Part shown: one piece after another, positions 47,631 through 60,623 of the stretch
Position numbering within the stretch: position 1 is the first letter of the stretch
Layout of the letters: each line of letters begins with the position of its first letter
Assembly (NCBI GenBank): GCA_944990035.1
Contig: CALYLX010000127.1
Span: 1,116,001 to 1,180,000 of the forward strand
Direction of reading: 5' to 3'
DNA from: Clitopilus passeckerianus
Lineage: Eukaryota; Basidiomycota; Agaricomycetes; Agaricales; Entolomataceae
Length of the DNA stretch: 64,000 bases
Notes under the pieces: generated by a model
What the model was told of the DNA's origin: nothing
What the model saw: the letters and a program-made list of their open reading frames with translations, nothing else
The model's database searches: none
Position numbers and translations under genes: made by a program

Positions 47631-48583
47631 TGAGTTCGGCAAAAGCGAGATATATCCGTGTGCAGGTGAAAAAAAAGCTCGATTTGTCTATCTGGTAGCA
47701 ACCTTGATCACTGACATGGTGGGGTAAATGCCAGCAAAAGAGTGAATTAAGCGATAGTTCGTCATGAAGAGCGGAATCAGTTCGGAGTGAGCGTTCTGCT
47801 CGTGATCATAATGCACAGAAAATAGACAGCAGTCGTCTTCGGAGAAATTGAACGGCAAAAAACCCTTGAGAGAGCGCGCTGTGTTCACATGGAAATGGCG
47901 TCAGAGAAGCCGCAACAAAGTCGATGGCAACTCACCGTTCAATTACTGGTGACAGCTTCGTCGAAAATTCCTTGGCACGGCCCGCTAAGGAATTTCGTGG
48001 CCGGCGGTATTCTTGTTAACCTGTGTTTGTGGTGCAGAAACCGACTCGTGCGATCTCATTCATGCGTCTTAGAAATAGAATGAACTGCATGCGATGTTCG
48101 CAAAGGAAATACTTCGGGGCAGAGAACGTGTATCCCACTAGACGATACATCTTACGCCCATGCCATCACCCTTATCTCTAGCTTCATAAATAAGCCAGGG
48201 GTCCAGGTTTACACGGATCATGTCGAATTCCTGACTGGCGAAAGAATCGATGACAATGCGGGGGATTTAGACGTAGGACTGGGGTAATTCGTAGAACGAT
48301 TCAGAGGAAAGCTGATGACAGACACGCACATCACAAGTCGTCAAGGCACTTCCAGAGTTCCTTCACCTCTCAAAGGTTACCCGACATCCCATTTTCCAGA
48401 AAATGCATTGGTGTTCCCGTACTAATCAGAACGAAGGTTTGTTAAGGGACTAACGATGTTCTGGAATGGATAACAGTCCACGACGCGTGCTAAAAATAGA
48501 ACGGAATCAAGGAATATTGGGCTGTAGTAAGACACTACGAATTAGTTGTAGAAATTATCAAATCTATTAGACGAAGCAATCCA
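47631..48583. other. Intergenic, no gene recognised
   Basis: About 950 bases upstream of cellobiose dehydrogenase copy 2. Short frames only; no repeats or RNA gene seen. Confidence 0.5.
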
Positions 48584-51500
48584 TTACTGATCCTTCTTCT
48601 CTGACTGTTTCTCTGCTTCCGCAGCAGCCAATCTAGCCTCTTCTGCCTCTTGAATTTGCCTCCTTGCTTCTCTCCTCTCCCTTCCCCTCGTAATCATCTC
48701 TTTGGGTTCGAGATCAGCAAACAAGTGCTTGCAGGCCTTCTCAATAATATAGCAGCCAGCAAAGTCAATAATCATGGTGGAAGTAAGCCTGAGTTGGAAC
48801 TGGGCAGGCGATAGACGTAAGTTAAGAGTTCCAAAAATAAAGAGGGGAGGGCACATACGGAGGACTGCATCTCAACGATCTGCAACCACCTGTTCAGTTC
48901 AGGCATAAAGTCGGTAGCACCACAGAATGCGACTGCGCCAGCACCGACAAGACCCCACCATAATGCAGGGTTCTCGCGAATACCCTCGCGGAAGGGGCGG
49001 CCCTGTCGACGGATGTAAAGTTAGTTGAAGGTCATGGGGGTATATTTGAGGAATATAAATAGATGCCCTTGTCGTCTGCACGGAAACATACAAAAAGCGG
49101 GGAAAGAGAGTTGAATGGAAGCGAAGGATGTACCTGGAAGTTGATCGCGAACGTGGAGACTTGCTGGGATAGTCCTAGGAGATAGATGGCTGTGTTCAGA
49201 AGGTTGGGTTCAAACTTTGCTTCCAGATCGATAACACCACGTCTGCAAGAACACAGTGGTGAGTAGGATACCAGATGGTGATACGATTCAACGACTGACT
49301 CTTCATAGGAGTGAGTTAGGTTGGTGATATAAATCAGAGAAACGATGTGCAGGGCGAATTGCAGTAGAACCGAGAGAAGCACATAGAAGTTGAATATGTT
49401 GCCAAGGGGCCGTTCCCTCGAGAGCTTCTCTACCGCCTAGAATGGGGAAATAAGCTATGGCTGGTTAATAATTCGTATCACGAACCTTTGCCCGCGAAAT
49501 ACATAAGAAGCACACACTCATCAACATGCCAGTAACTGTGACCTGGTAGTCGCCGAATTTAATGCCATCGAGATATTGTACGCTCAGACTGTAGGCGGTG
49601 ATCAAGCAGTTAAGAGCGAGAATCTTGTACATCTGTACGGTTGCGACCAATGTGCATCTTCCTTGACGAATGATATGTGTAACGGCGGAGACGTGAGCAA
49701 GCTTTGAGGTGAAAGGGGCAGCGCATGAGGCATCGCCGAGTTTGATTTTCGGCACTTCATCTTCGCCTTCCATTTCTGCCATTTTATCGGTAATTGCAGC
49801 AAGGTTGAACTAGGTAAGAAATGTGTCAGTGGATAACTTGACTGACCAAGGATGCACAAACATACATTTTCCATGGGATTCTTTTGCCTTTTCTCTGCCA
49901 ACTCTTTGGCTGCCTCTTGTTGCGCCTTGACTGCATCGGGATACAGGTCCGCAATTGCCGGAGGCACAGGAGGAGGAGGCTGGTTGAACTTGGCACTGAT
50001 CTTCAACTGAGTCTCGTACACTTTCTTGATCCGTTCCTTCTGGGCATGTTCGGCGATCTTCTTCAAGTCCTCCTCCGTGCCGTCGAGTAGTGCAACACCG
50101 ATATGAGCCTGCTTAAGTGCGCCGACGTCATTCGTACCGTCTCCGGCCATGAGGGTAACATAGCCAAGAGATTTCAATGTGGTAAGAATGAGTTCCTTCT
50201 GGGAGGGAGACACGCGCGCATAAACCCAAGTGTTTTGCACGAGGGTGGCAAGAGCGGCAGGTTGAGCAGCGTAATGCTTGAGAGCGGCGCCAGTGATACA
50301 AATGTCGTATCTCTGGAAAAGTGAAGTGTCGAGAGGAGCGGTGGGATTAACGGGGATTATGGTAGACTCATCAACGGTGCGCCAAGTGAGGTCTGTGAAG
50401 ATACAGATATATATGAGTACATCAAGGACAAAGTCAGTGAACTTTAAGACTGACCAGCATCGTGTTCGGGATTCTCCCTCAGGTCCAAGATCAACGCGTC
50501 CCGGTCAACAATCTCCACAGCTCGAGCCACATGTACAGCCGTGAGTGGGTTATCACCGGTGATCATAACGCACTACACCAGAGGATCAGTTATACGTAGG
50601 GCATACCAAGATAGAGGATACTTACGCGATGGCTGGAATCGGCCAACATCCTCAACGCCTTGACCGCATCTGGCTTCAGAGGGCAATGGAACACCAAGAA
50701 GCCCGCGAAAGTGAGGTCGTTCTCAACTTGGTCCCTCGGCAGCTTGTTAATCCTATCATTGGTCATGACTTCACCCTCCCTGACGCCCAATGCCAAAACT
50801 CTGCCACCTTCCCTAGTATATCCCTTGTAGACATCGTCATACCACACTGGAAGACCATCCTTCTTGATCATTCCTTTGATAGTCTCAGGAGCGCCTTTGA
50901 CGGCGACTACGGTACGACCATTGGGAAGAGATGAGATAGTGGACATGCGTTTGAGCGCAGATGAGAATTGGAAGCGGCGGCGGATAGTGAGAGCGGTGGA
51001 ATGCGGGTTTCTGGCACTTGCAGCATGAACAACGTCACCTAGTAAGGTCAGCACTGGTTCCTGGAGGGACAGAAAGCTACGAACCTTTGCCAAGAGTCCA
51101 GTTCAGAGCTTCTAAAGTGGTCTTTTCCATGGGGTCTCCAACAATAGTACCGTCGTCAAGTTTGACCAGAGCATGCGCAGCAGCCAGGCAAAGGGTAGTC
51201 TCGCGGGAGCTCTCTTTGACGTTGACGAGCTGCTTGGGGTTCTGGGTGCTATGGTCCATGTAAGCTTCTTGCGAAATTGAAGAGAATTTGAACGGGACTT
51301 ACTCGACACCAACGACACCCTCCAAAACAAGGTTCTCGGCAGTGATAGTTCCCGTCTTGTCGAAGCAGCACACATCTACTCGGCCGGCATAAGGAATGCG
51401 GAATGGCTCGGTACAAAAAATAGCTGTTGGTTCAAGTTAGCCACAGAAAACATTCGCTTCAAAACTGGACCGACCATATTTGGACAGCGCTACGAGAGAT

Positions 51501-53126
51501 GCATTGACGGCGAGTGAAAGCTCCATAGGCAATTCGGGAGGAACGACGGAAGTGATGATTAGAATACAATCCAAAAGAAGCTTAGACTTCTTAAGGTCCC
51601 GTTCAATACCTATATCCCCAAGACGAATCAGTATCCCAACGTAATAATTATAAGCTGCACGAAAGGCTCACCCTTGACCCAGACATACCACGATGCCGCG
51701 ATGGCGAAAATCAACAAAAAGCCGATGAACAAGAAGCTCTCCACATTGTTGGCAGAAACGCGCTCAGTGGAGAAGATCATGGTGCGGACGAGCTGACCTT
51801 GTGAGGTACCAAAGCCAGTGCGCAGAACAACACCCAAGCAGCCGTGGTCGGGTGTTTGAATAGGTGCTTTCAGTTCGGCTACAAGGAGCATATTAGTGAA
51901 CTGTTGAACCAAACAAGTAGAGGCAACAGACCAGCAGACGAGGTACCACTCTGCAGCACCTTGGTTCCGCTAAATAAGACGGCGTTCTTGTGAGCACCAT
52001 CCACATCCAATGCTTCTTTGCCTTCCCCAGTGGAGTCCAGGACTTGAATCGACTCCTTCAAAGAGGAGTTGATTCTCCAGAAAGCATAGCCTCGTTGACG
52101 ATACATGTGCCGTGGATGAGAAGGATGTCGGCGGGACTGTAGTCTCGCCGCTGGCGAGCCGGACTGTCGCACAGAAGTCAAGTCAGAATAGAATCATGTG
52201 TAAAGGATACACTAGGACCTACCAATTGACACGACATCTCCTGGAAGCAGCTCATCAGATTGAATGATAGACCATTTGCCATCACGAAGGGTTTGAATAG
52301 GATAGGGCTTGACCGACATGGTGCGGAATTCCGTCAATGTCTGACACGCTGCCAGACGACAGTGCACTCAAACACGACCAACATGAAAAGGGTGAACAGA
52401 CTGTAGTACCAGTATTCGTCTAAGCACCATAGTGCAACACAAAATATCTGGAAAACAAAGAAAGGTGCAGTCGCATGTTCACCGAACAGCTCCGAGAAGC
52501 TTGGAATGGGGATGTCGAACTCGTTCTTGCCGTACAACGTCTGAAGTCTTGTAATATCCTTAGTCAAAGAGAGGCCTTTCCCCGGGTTGGAGAATGTACT
52601 GAGAGGCGGCTTGGATGACGAAGGGTACGGAAGGCGAGTAAACGTTATCGAGTCGTCAGAAGAGGAAGAGACTGTATAGGTGTCCCTTTGGTAGTTAAAT
52701 GTCCAGGTGTTGGGGTCATTCTGGCCTCTCTTGAGGAGTGGTACGATGTCTCCTTGACCTCTGTGTTGTTGAGGAATGATTCTGATACAATCTGCCTCCT
52801 GCAGGCTTTTGGCCTTGTTGGTTGTTATCCAAGCCCTTGCACCAGAGTTCCATTTGGTAATTAGGAAGCTGAGAGCATGTCCTGCGAAGACAGTAACGCA
52901 TGCTAGGAATGTCCATTCTTCCGAAACAAGCCAAGTGTCGTATTTGATGAAGTAGGCGTAGGCGAGGAGAGGGTAGAGTGAGAGGAAGGGGAGACCGTAG
53001 AGGTGTGAATACCACTTCGTGGATATCTGGAGCGAAGCTCCAGCTATTTCGTTCGATTCAACTCGAACTTTGACCCTATTATAACGTTAGATACGGTCTA
53101 AAGAGCTTACAGTGCCTAACTTACAT
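48584..53126 (-). CDS. SPF1: P5A-type ATPase Spf1 (ER transmembrane-helix dislocase)
   Basis: The N-terminus [20 protein letters not shown] and [20 protein letters not shown] match P5A ATPases. Further marks are [20 protein letters not shown], the P5A-only [15 protein letters not shown] in helix 4, the phosphorylation loop [20 protein letters not shown], and [20 protein letters not shown]. The C-terminus is Glu/Arg/Ala-rich. Known role: removes mis-inserted mitochondrial tail-anchored and signal helices from the ER membrane. The start codon is split: AT at 53125-53126, intron, G at 53075. An in-frame upstream ATG (53303) would add about 59 residues without family likeness. The frame breaks three times, near 52340 ([13 protein letters not shown]), 52133 ([14 protein letters not shown]) and 52061 (GESTPL/LKESIQ); each is cured by one added base, so missing bases are likelier than a dead gene. 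Confidence 0.9.
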
Positions 53127-53865
53127 TGTTGCCAATGGCAGTCCTGCGCTGAAAAATACCTTCGACAGCGAAGCCAAGATAGACGTGGGGCGACCACGTG
53201 ACTCAGGGTACTGACGCGTCAACCGGCCTCCGGCTGCCGGCAGAGTGTAGCTGAAGCATGGACTGCTTGGATTTCTTGTGGCTTTCTCTTGTAACCTTTG
53301 CACCTGCTAGAGGGATTCGGTCGATCGTAGTCTATCTCAATTCAAATGAAACTTACAACAACCGGCTCTATACAGCTATTCTACTACTTTATCATCTGGC
53401 ATCCGTCTCTTCATAGCGGAGTCAGAGTCAATACAGAGAGTATGGGGTCACGATTCCCCCACTGGGTGTAGCGCTCCTACACACTCAGGGCAGACGGGTT
53501 TTTGGAGATAGAGGGAACCGGTAAATCCACTTTGGAATACTCTCGAGAGATCAAGATGGCTCGATTACAGCTGCACACTTGGCCTACGAAGATGTCTGCC
53601 GGTTTAAGTACTTGTGTTTCGGCGATACTGCATGAGCATTTGGACGGAGAAGGGGCTTAATCCCAAGAGCGTGAATGCGGCACCAAGTTGTTCCTTGTTC
53701 CAATTATACATGTACAGCTCCAGCTTTTCTCAGGATTACGGTACGAAAAACCACTATTCATTCAGAATTGGTCCCGTCGCCCTTCATTGAAGGGGAAACA
53801 TGAGAGGCCTACAGAAAGCCTTGAGTTGGATTGATTCTTGTGAAGGAAATTCAAATAGGGGCGGC
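53127..53865. other. Intergenic, no gene recognised
   Basis: About 740 bases upstream of SPF1; it includes a 60-codon open frame directly upstream of and in frame with SPF1 (53127-53303), which may be leader sequence or an alternative N-terminus. Nothing else seen. Confidence 0.45.
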
Positions 53866-55120
53866 TTACATGTAATTACTAGTAACATCCCAAACACCTT
53901 GCTCCACCAGACGCGACATGGCATTTGCAGGAACTGCGTGTCTATTCTGCAATGGCTGGCCGCAAATGTCTACTTCCATCCGTTTCAAACCCTTCCAGGC
54001 AGGGTGAGACCATGCTTCATCTAGAATTGGAAGGTTTTTAAGGCACCATGCTTCAAAGTCAGATAGTGAATCGCACGAAGCATGAACGAAGGATAGCGTG
54101 ACGCATGACATGGATGGTGGGGGCTTCAGCATAGATAATGCCACGTAGGGCGCTGGCGGGCTGCCGCCCAAAGTCACTATATCCCAGTCCATCGCAATTG
54201 TGAGTTTCAATAACTTAGAGCATTCTGTGAAATCTAGTTTTGGTGCTGTTGTCTATTATTTCAGCGTTGCTGAAGAAATCAACAATGACGCAAGATAGCT
54301 TTCATTTCTGCACCAGAATAGAACAGCCACAGGTGTTCAAGCGTGGATTGACAGGCCTCTATAATATCATAAACACAATCGCTCGGTTCTTCCATGCGGC
54401 AGAAGTCGAGATTGACAGTGAGTGTTTTTATGTGGCTGAAATCCAGCATAGCAGTTAGCTCAGAGTGAAGGGATAAGGTGTCGTCTGAGTAGATTTCGAG
54501 GGTAATGAATGTAAATTCCTTCAGCCTCGCTTTCGATTGCGAGGTGTCTCTCGAGGAAGATACTTGGGATGTTTCGAGTAGGGAATCAACCACGTTCATC
54601 GATTCGAGGTGCATCGTTGAGAAAATAAAGCTGGGTATGTCAAATGCCCCAGATATGGATATCGTCGAGATGCATCCTTCTTGAGTTATCATAGAACGCA
54701 GGGAAGCCCACAACTCTGGCATTGGTAATTCCCAATCAAATGTTTCCGCAGCGTCTTGCACCCCATAGGGCCGCCCCGAGGCGAACACTTCCAGAACACG
54801 GCATTTCGAGGCTTTGCAAACGAGGTCCGGCACGGAAGATAGAATAACCTCATCCGACTCCCGCTTCGCCTCGATAGCATGACGCGTGGTTGTAAGATAG
54901 CAGACTTGAAGATAGAGATCGCAGATGCTCAATTGCTGTATGTATATGATAAAGCTGCTTCTTCCCAATCGCTGTGCATATGATGGAAGATGGATTGGAG
55001 TAGCTCCAAAGGTAGGCTTAGTGTTAAAGTGTGCAGAAAAGGTCGGTCGACCATTCGGATGCAGGATTGGAGGTTTCTATAACTAGGACGATGCTCTCGC
55101 AAATTGGACTCGAGGCTCAA
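53866..55120 (-). CDS. F-box-like protein with leucine-rich-repeat-like tail (frame interrupted)
   Basis: MSLESNLREHRPSYRNLQSC is followed by LPLELLQSIFHHMHSD, an F-box-like helix start typical of the large agaricomycete F-box families. The frame then breaks at 54967, where GATTGGG would need one more T to give DLGRSSFIIYIQ and continue into a long open region (SICDLYLQVCYLTTTRHAIE; repeated segments such as LKEFTFITLEIYSDDTLSLH and IKTLTVNLDFCRM). A second break or small intron near 54240-54285 joins to LDFTECSKLLKLTIAMDWDI and a tail ending at 53866. Family members of this kind are usually substrate receptors of SCF ubiquitin ligases, but the target is unknown. It could be a decaying member, since such families turn over quickly. 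Confidence 0.6.
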
Positions 55121-55292
55121 GCTGGGATGTTTCGAGATGAAAACATCACGTGATAAGATTTATTATAGAGATTCAGCCGGTGATCACCGTAAGCTATACA
55201 GATTTAGAAATTAAGGTTTCAGCCACCAGCCAGTCCCTCACATCCAGTGTCGAAGACTTTTGAACATCAATACCCCCTCAAGATCGTCAACG

Positions 55293-55766
55293 ATGGTGAG
55301 GGCTTTGTCCATATACTCTTGAATATTGAATCGCTCATAAATGCCCGGTAGCCCAAGCAAATACGCGATATCAAGGAGTTCATTAAAATTACGCAGAGGA
55401 AGGATGCCACACGTATGTTGTTCTGATTCTGTCTTTAATGCGTCAACTGACCGTGCTTTCGGCCATCTCTACGCCCCATATTTCTCCTCGATTACATTCT
55501 GGTCTGATGACGATATTTGAACCCTCAGAGGCACGCATAAAGAAGATTCCCTCGAAACTCCCAAACGGAAAGACACAGACCAAGTTCAAGGTCAGGTGCT
55601 CACGGTATTTGTACACACTGTCGGTCGACGACCCAGAGAAGGCCGACAAGCTCCAGCAATCCCTTCCGCCGGGTAAGTTCTAAATATAAGGGATTCATAG
55701 AATGAATACTGAAGAGATCCAGGCCTTACAGTGGTTGAAGTTGACAAGATTGCTAAGAAGAAGTAA
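55293..55766 (+). CDS. RPL38: 60S ribosomal protein eL38
   Basis: Four exons (55293-55295, 55352-55412, 55529-55672, 55723-55766) encode 83 residues. Exon 1 is just the ATG, followed at once by a GT donor. The protein reads [64 protein letters not shown] and [13 protein letters not shown], matching eL38 end to end. It is slightly longer than animal eL38 owing to a few residues before TQTKFKV. Known role: small structural protein of the large ribosomal subunit. All splice sites are GT-AG and in phase. Confidence 0.96.
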
Positions 55767-55980
55767 ACAAGCTTCTCTTGTATTTCTATTGCTTGGACGT
55801 TGGCTTGGGGGGAGGTTAGATCAAAATACTCAGACGGGACGGTTGAGCTGCCTATATTACGCATGTTTCTCCATACATCATACGCTCGTATGCTATGCAA
55901 TGCAACCATGATCCAGAATCAGTTCAACTATCCGCGCGTCCTTCCACAAGCAAGAATGGATCCAACGCGATGAGTTCAAA

Positions 55981-58048
55981 TCATGACCATGAAGCATTTA
56001 TGAAGCCCATAAATGTACATGAAAGAAGCGTTACGGTAGCAACTTTGGGAACAACTTTGATCAACGTGCCCTTCCAGCTGGTGGCCGCCCGTGTTAGCCA
56101 TTGTTCCTTCATTGACTGCGCTCTTCCCAAGGCCTCAAGGTCGTATTCCTCACCCGGAATCGTTCTCAAGCCGTCAGTGCTCATTTCTTGCAAGAGCGTT
56201 TCCAAAAAATGAGAGCCATCCAGGTAAGGTATTGGTAACAGATTGAAGAAGAAGAGTGAAAGTGTTGCCATCCCGAGGTACCTAGCAGACACGCAATGAT
56301 GAATACAAGTGCTCTGCCGAGAAGATTGCCACCTACTCCCAGAAAAGTTTGGCGAATGCCGGCAAACCAGATGGGAGGATTGAAAGCCGTGGCATCAAAT
56401 GGCTAACATGTACTACAGTGGACCGAAATATCAGTTTACAGAATTGAAGAGGTAGAAGTAGTTAACAAACCTTCCTCCCAGACCTCTCCGCGAGGTCCAC
56501 TCCACAAAACCACGTCCGTGTTTTTGGAGTACGGACGTCTTATTGTGAGCCTCAAGAGTCTCTCGATCTTGTCTGGCCTTACGCATGTTGTCTTCGCAGG
56601 ACATTCGGATGTTGACGAGCATCGGGAGACCTTGTCACTGTTGGAAGAGAGAAGTGGTATCGGGTCTAGGCAACTTCGTGTGGCGGGGGAATCTGTTGAA
56701 ACAAAGCATGAGAGCCCCGGAGAGGCTTCCATAGAACAGCAGAGATCTGCGCTTTCTGTAAAAGGAATCGGTCTCTGACCATCTTCAATTCAAGGAAGAC
56801 AACACGTACCGGTGGGACCCGCACACCAGCCAAGTTGCGGTTGATTCATTAGATCAGAGGAATTATCGGATGTAAGGTATAAAGTCCAGGTATCTTGGAT
56901 CTCTTTCGATGAAGAGGAATTAATTGATCCCAAGGGGTAATCGTCAAGATGTGTTATAAGTGAATTTGTAGGGAGGTATCCGTGCATGGGCGAATTCTAA
57001 GCGAAATGGCGTGAATAAGGGCTTCTAGGGAAAATAAATCGAGCTTACTTTATCAACGTCAACTACAACTCGACCCAAATCCGACACGTCTCGGTAGCCG
57101 ATCGTCCACAAGAGTGAGCCTATCTTTGCCTGGCCGACTAGCCACATGACTAGCCAGAAGAGAAGGTTATGGAAAGGCCCGGCAGAAATAATACGTGCTC
57201 GAGCCCGAGGTGGTAGTGCATTCAGTGCGGCGGTAGGAAGCGAGACGAAAGCCGAAGGAATAACAAATGTGAGGGATGCGCCTACGCCCAAGATGGGTAG
57301 TGATTCTCTGCAAACGTGGCAGTTAGCGCCGAAGCAATTACTGAAAGAAAGGCCATACATGGCGGCGGTAACAGCGTGGCCGAGTTCATGTACAACTTGA
57401 GATAAGAAAACGGCGACGAGGATCATGGGAAGGTGGGTGATTGGCACGGTGACTCCAGGTATCTATGAGTGCATAAGTTAGAGCTCGTCGCGACACAGAA
57501 CTTTCCCAACTGGGCACATGCAGCAATCTTAGACTCACAATAGGTTGTATCCAAGGCTCTGCTTTTGGTAGACTCTGTATAATGGCGTGTTGTTCCATGC
57601 GGTAGGAATCCAAGTCGCGTCCGTATATCTCGCCCAAAATATCTGGAGAGGGAAGAGGGATAGGTTTTGTGAAAAATTTGGCAACAAGGGCGAGCATTGT
57701 AGTGCTCGTTGTCCAGCAAAGCATCCCCATTGCTGCTAGCAGGCCAATGACGCTAATGATCCTGCCCAGATCATAGAACTGCTTCAATGGGTGTAATAGA
57801 ACCGACTTGCGGAGAGATGCAGCAAGGTCGTCGTGTGATAGATTCCATGCCGATGTTTGTATCCGGAGATGAACGTTTTGGAGCTCAAGATGAGAGCTTG
57901 AATTATTCCAGATACTGTTTCGTTTGCTCCGTTCGCGAGCATGCGTTGGTAGAAGCGAGTGCGCCCTGGCTGGTCTGAAGAAATAGTGGACAACGTGAAT
58001 GCCTAACCAGAACACCAGCAGGGCAATAAGTGAGCCGACCGCCGACAT
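55981..58048 (-). CDS. Site-2 protease (MBTPS2-like intramembrane metalloprotease)
   Basis: MSAVGSLIALLVFWLGIHVV is an N-terminal membrane segment; a second follows (IISVIGLLAAMGMLCWTTST). The catalytic HExxH lies in FLSQVVHELGHAVTAAMYGL, and the third zinc ligand is in FFFNLLPIPYLDGSHFLET. Between them is a Cys-rich luminal part (LGWCAGPT, LCCSMEASPGLSCF, STSECPAKTTCV), as in animal and fungal S2P. Known role: second cleavage of membrane-bound transcription factors such as SREBP during sterol or hypoxia response and, in basidiomycetes, virulence-related stress adaptation. The partner factor is not in this window. The gene converges with eL38. The joins read are in phase. Confidence 0.92.
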
Positions 58049-58447
58049 GTGGTCTCAAGAGCAAGGCATGGGATTGTCGTGGAGGTTGTCGGCCAGTGGC
58101 GACCAGGAAATTCTGAGCTCCCGCTGCGGCGACATTGATCGCTTGGTACGTAATCGCCAGGAATTCCAAGGAAGTGTTCAAATAGACTCAACATTGCTCA
58201 GGTATAAATCACTTTGTAGCATAACTGTGCAAAAAGCCAGCGAAAGTTCGTCTCTCACATGCGAACACTCCGAATTCTGATATATGAAGTGCACCCCTTC
58301 CTGAGAGGTTGGCACCCAATAACTTTTTATTGTCATTTTAAAGAAATATGAATAGCCAAGAACGCATGACTAGTCAGGCCCATTCAATCCGCTAACACCA
58401 GGCTAGCAAGTATAAAACGTCAAAACCCAAAACGAAAAACACGCCCT
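58049..58447. other. Intergenic between two minus-strand genes
   Basis: About 400 bases with the site-2 protease promoter and the downstream end of the next gene. Nothing else seen. Confidence 0.45.
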
Positions 58448-59357
58448 CTAAACAACGCTGCCGTTCGGCCTGACGCCGTACGCCTGGTTAGGGTGAGAGA
58501 AGGCGTAGCCAGTGTTGGCATAGGCTGGCACTGCGATAGCAGGGGTCACTGGTACTCGCGGCTGGCTGACGGCGTTGTGGATCATTTGCCTCGTCTCCTT
58601 AACGGCCATTTCGTCATCAAGCTGGTCAACATAGTTGTCGACAACAACGTATGCGTCTACACCGAAAATGTCATTAAATGCTGGGAAGATGTTATCGAGA
58701 GAAATTACGCACAGATGATGGATAGCCAAATCAGAATGTAGATGCCGACGAGTAGACCCTTGTAAACACCAGAATTGTTTCCACACAGCGCCTTCGTAAC
58801 CTCGTCTCTTGCTCCGGCAAGGCATGTCAGGTAGTCGCCTTGGCTTGGCTTACGGAACGCAGCCCAGAGTGTATAAGCGCCAGAGCAAATGCTCAACAGC
58901 AAGAATACGAGCAAACCCCAGCTGTATGCCGCAACAGAATTGCGGCTTCTGGCTAAAGATCCGATGAAGCTGTGCAGTCTATTAGAACAGTAATCATGCG
59001 GACAATAAGTTGCCATACCCAAATAGTGATAAAATGGCTAGTAGGGTAAAGACACCAGAGTGTAGCCACAGCGCAATTGCATCCGAGGTAGACGGTTTGT
59101 GGTTCTCTGTAGTGCACATCAGCGCCCATTCACTTGACCCTAAGGGACTGGAACTCACTAATCTGAGCGACCTGCACCCATCCTGCAGCAGCGATAAGCG
59201 TACTGAGAATGACGCCTGCCAGAGATAGAATCTTACGATAATAACCAGGATTCCACATGAGCACGGCATAGGCAAGCAATCCTGCAAAGCTACTCACGAA
59301 GACACCGAAGCGAACGGGAATGCAGCAGCAGAAAGTGCGGGAGCGAATGTAAACCAT
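58448..59357 (-). CDS. Four-helix membrane protein of unknown function
   Basis: The first exon starts MVYIRSRTFCCCIPVRFGVF, with three Cys in a row near the membrane face. Hydrophobic segments follow: FGVFVSSFAGLLAYAVLMW, SLAGVILSTLIAAAGW, ALWLHSGVFTLLAILSLFGF, SWGLLVFLLLSICSGAYTLW and LLVGIYILIWLSIICA. A loop between the last two holds Cys pairs (YLTCLAGARDEVTKALCGNN), as in tetraspanin-like proteins. The cytosolic tail reads YVVVDNYVDQLDDEMAVKE and then Pro/Ala/Tyr-rich (AYANTGYAFSHPNQAYGVRP). I do not recognise a named family; similar tetraspan proteins are common in agaricomycetes. Exon joins: about 59159, 59106, 59022, 58975 and 58700. Confidence 0.7.
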
Positions 59358-60623
59358 TTCTAACCAGAGAAATTGACGTTTATAAAATTGAAGGGCAAGA
59401 AAATGACAGAGAGTAGGAAGGGGTTGGGGCGCAGCCTCGAAGAACTCTCATTCCTCGATAGCGAGATTTATATATCTCAACCCGAAACGGTAGCGACGGT
59501 GATCAGTGGTTTGGATGGTTTGATGGAGGTGATGGGTTGCTACCTTCGGTAACTAGGGATGCAATCAGTTGGTGCTCTTCAGTTGCACTTGGCCAAGGCT
59601 ATGCACAGATCATCAATGAATTCATCAGTGAAACTGCCTCATCGCCTTTGAGGCGGTCTCAAGACATATGAGAGCGGAGGGGAACGGCTGGAAATTGACT
59701 TTGAAACCCTCGCACATCAGAAAGTCTGTCATTTCGCTTCTTTAGCGAGGAAACTGCTGGCAACCCTCGTCATCGCATAGAAGCGTGTAGGGTATGTGGA
59801 TAAGCGGACGTGCCACAGCCCACTGTACAGAGAATACACACCATATCACGAGACTAAGACGGATTGCATTACCATTAAATGGACTCCTAAACTAAAACGC
59901 CAAGATTTCAGTTTGAGGGGCAGCATCAGGACAAAAGCAGATCAACATAGTATAGAATAGCCTGAGGGAGTCTTCAATTGGAGAGCTAGGTGCAATCCGA
60001 CGGGTGTCATTGGCTGTGCATTTGTCCAGAACAAAATCCAGAAGGCACAAATCCCTTCACACATCGGAAGCTTTATAGTTTCCTTGCGTCAGCAAAATCA
60101 AGGGTATGTCGGCATACATTTGGCCCCGGTCACAAGGATCTCTTAGCTGCCTTGTGCCTTGTCACACCTCAACACAAGGTTTTAGAAGTAGAAGGAGGAT
60201 GTATTGGAAATCCCCAAGAGACTTTGACACTTATGTTATCTGGACCACGATGAAAATCGATGTTCCTGGGGAAGGTCCGTGGCATTGGCACAGAGGTTGA
60301 GGGACATCTGTTCAATGAGGGTGGTTCTGTTGGTAGGGATGGTAAAATGCACTGAGACTGAGCACCGAGGCTTATGAGTAGATAAGTTGGAAAAGTGCTT
60401 ATACGATGCTTAGCGTTCAAATAGAGGCCACTTGGTTTCAGTGTCAAGAATGAGTCTGAATGAGTTTTGACACGCTGATATGTGGTGGCTGTAACGGAGG
60501 CCGTGACACCTCCACCTGCCTCCAGCAGCCATCCAACCACGAGACTGCGCTATCCATCTTTGCTTCTCGTCCACCATTTATACTTCACATCTCAAGTTCT
60601 GAACGACCCCTCCACGAACCATC
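59358..60623. other. Intergenic between divergent genes, no gene recognised
   Basis: About 1.27 kb. Frames up to 123 codons (minus, 60169-60540) occur but have no recognisable motif and lie over the YKT6 promoter. No repeats seen. Confidence 0.5.

Noticed and set aside
53127..53303. Upstream ATG as the SPF1 start
   Set aside because: In frame, but the extra residues do not resemble P5A N-termini; the split ATG gives the expected start.
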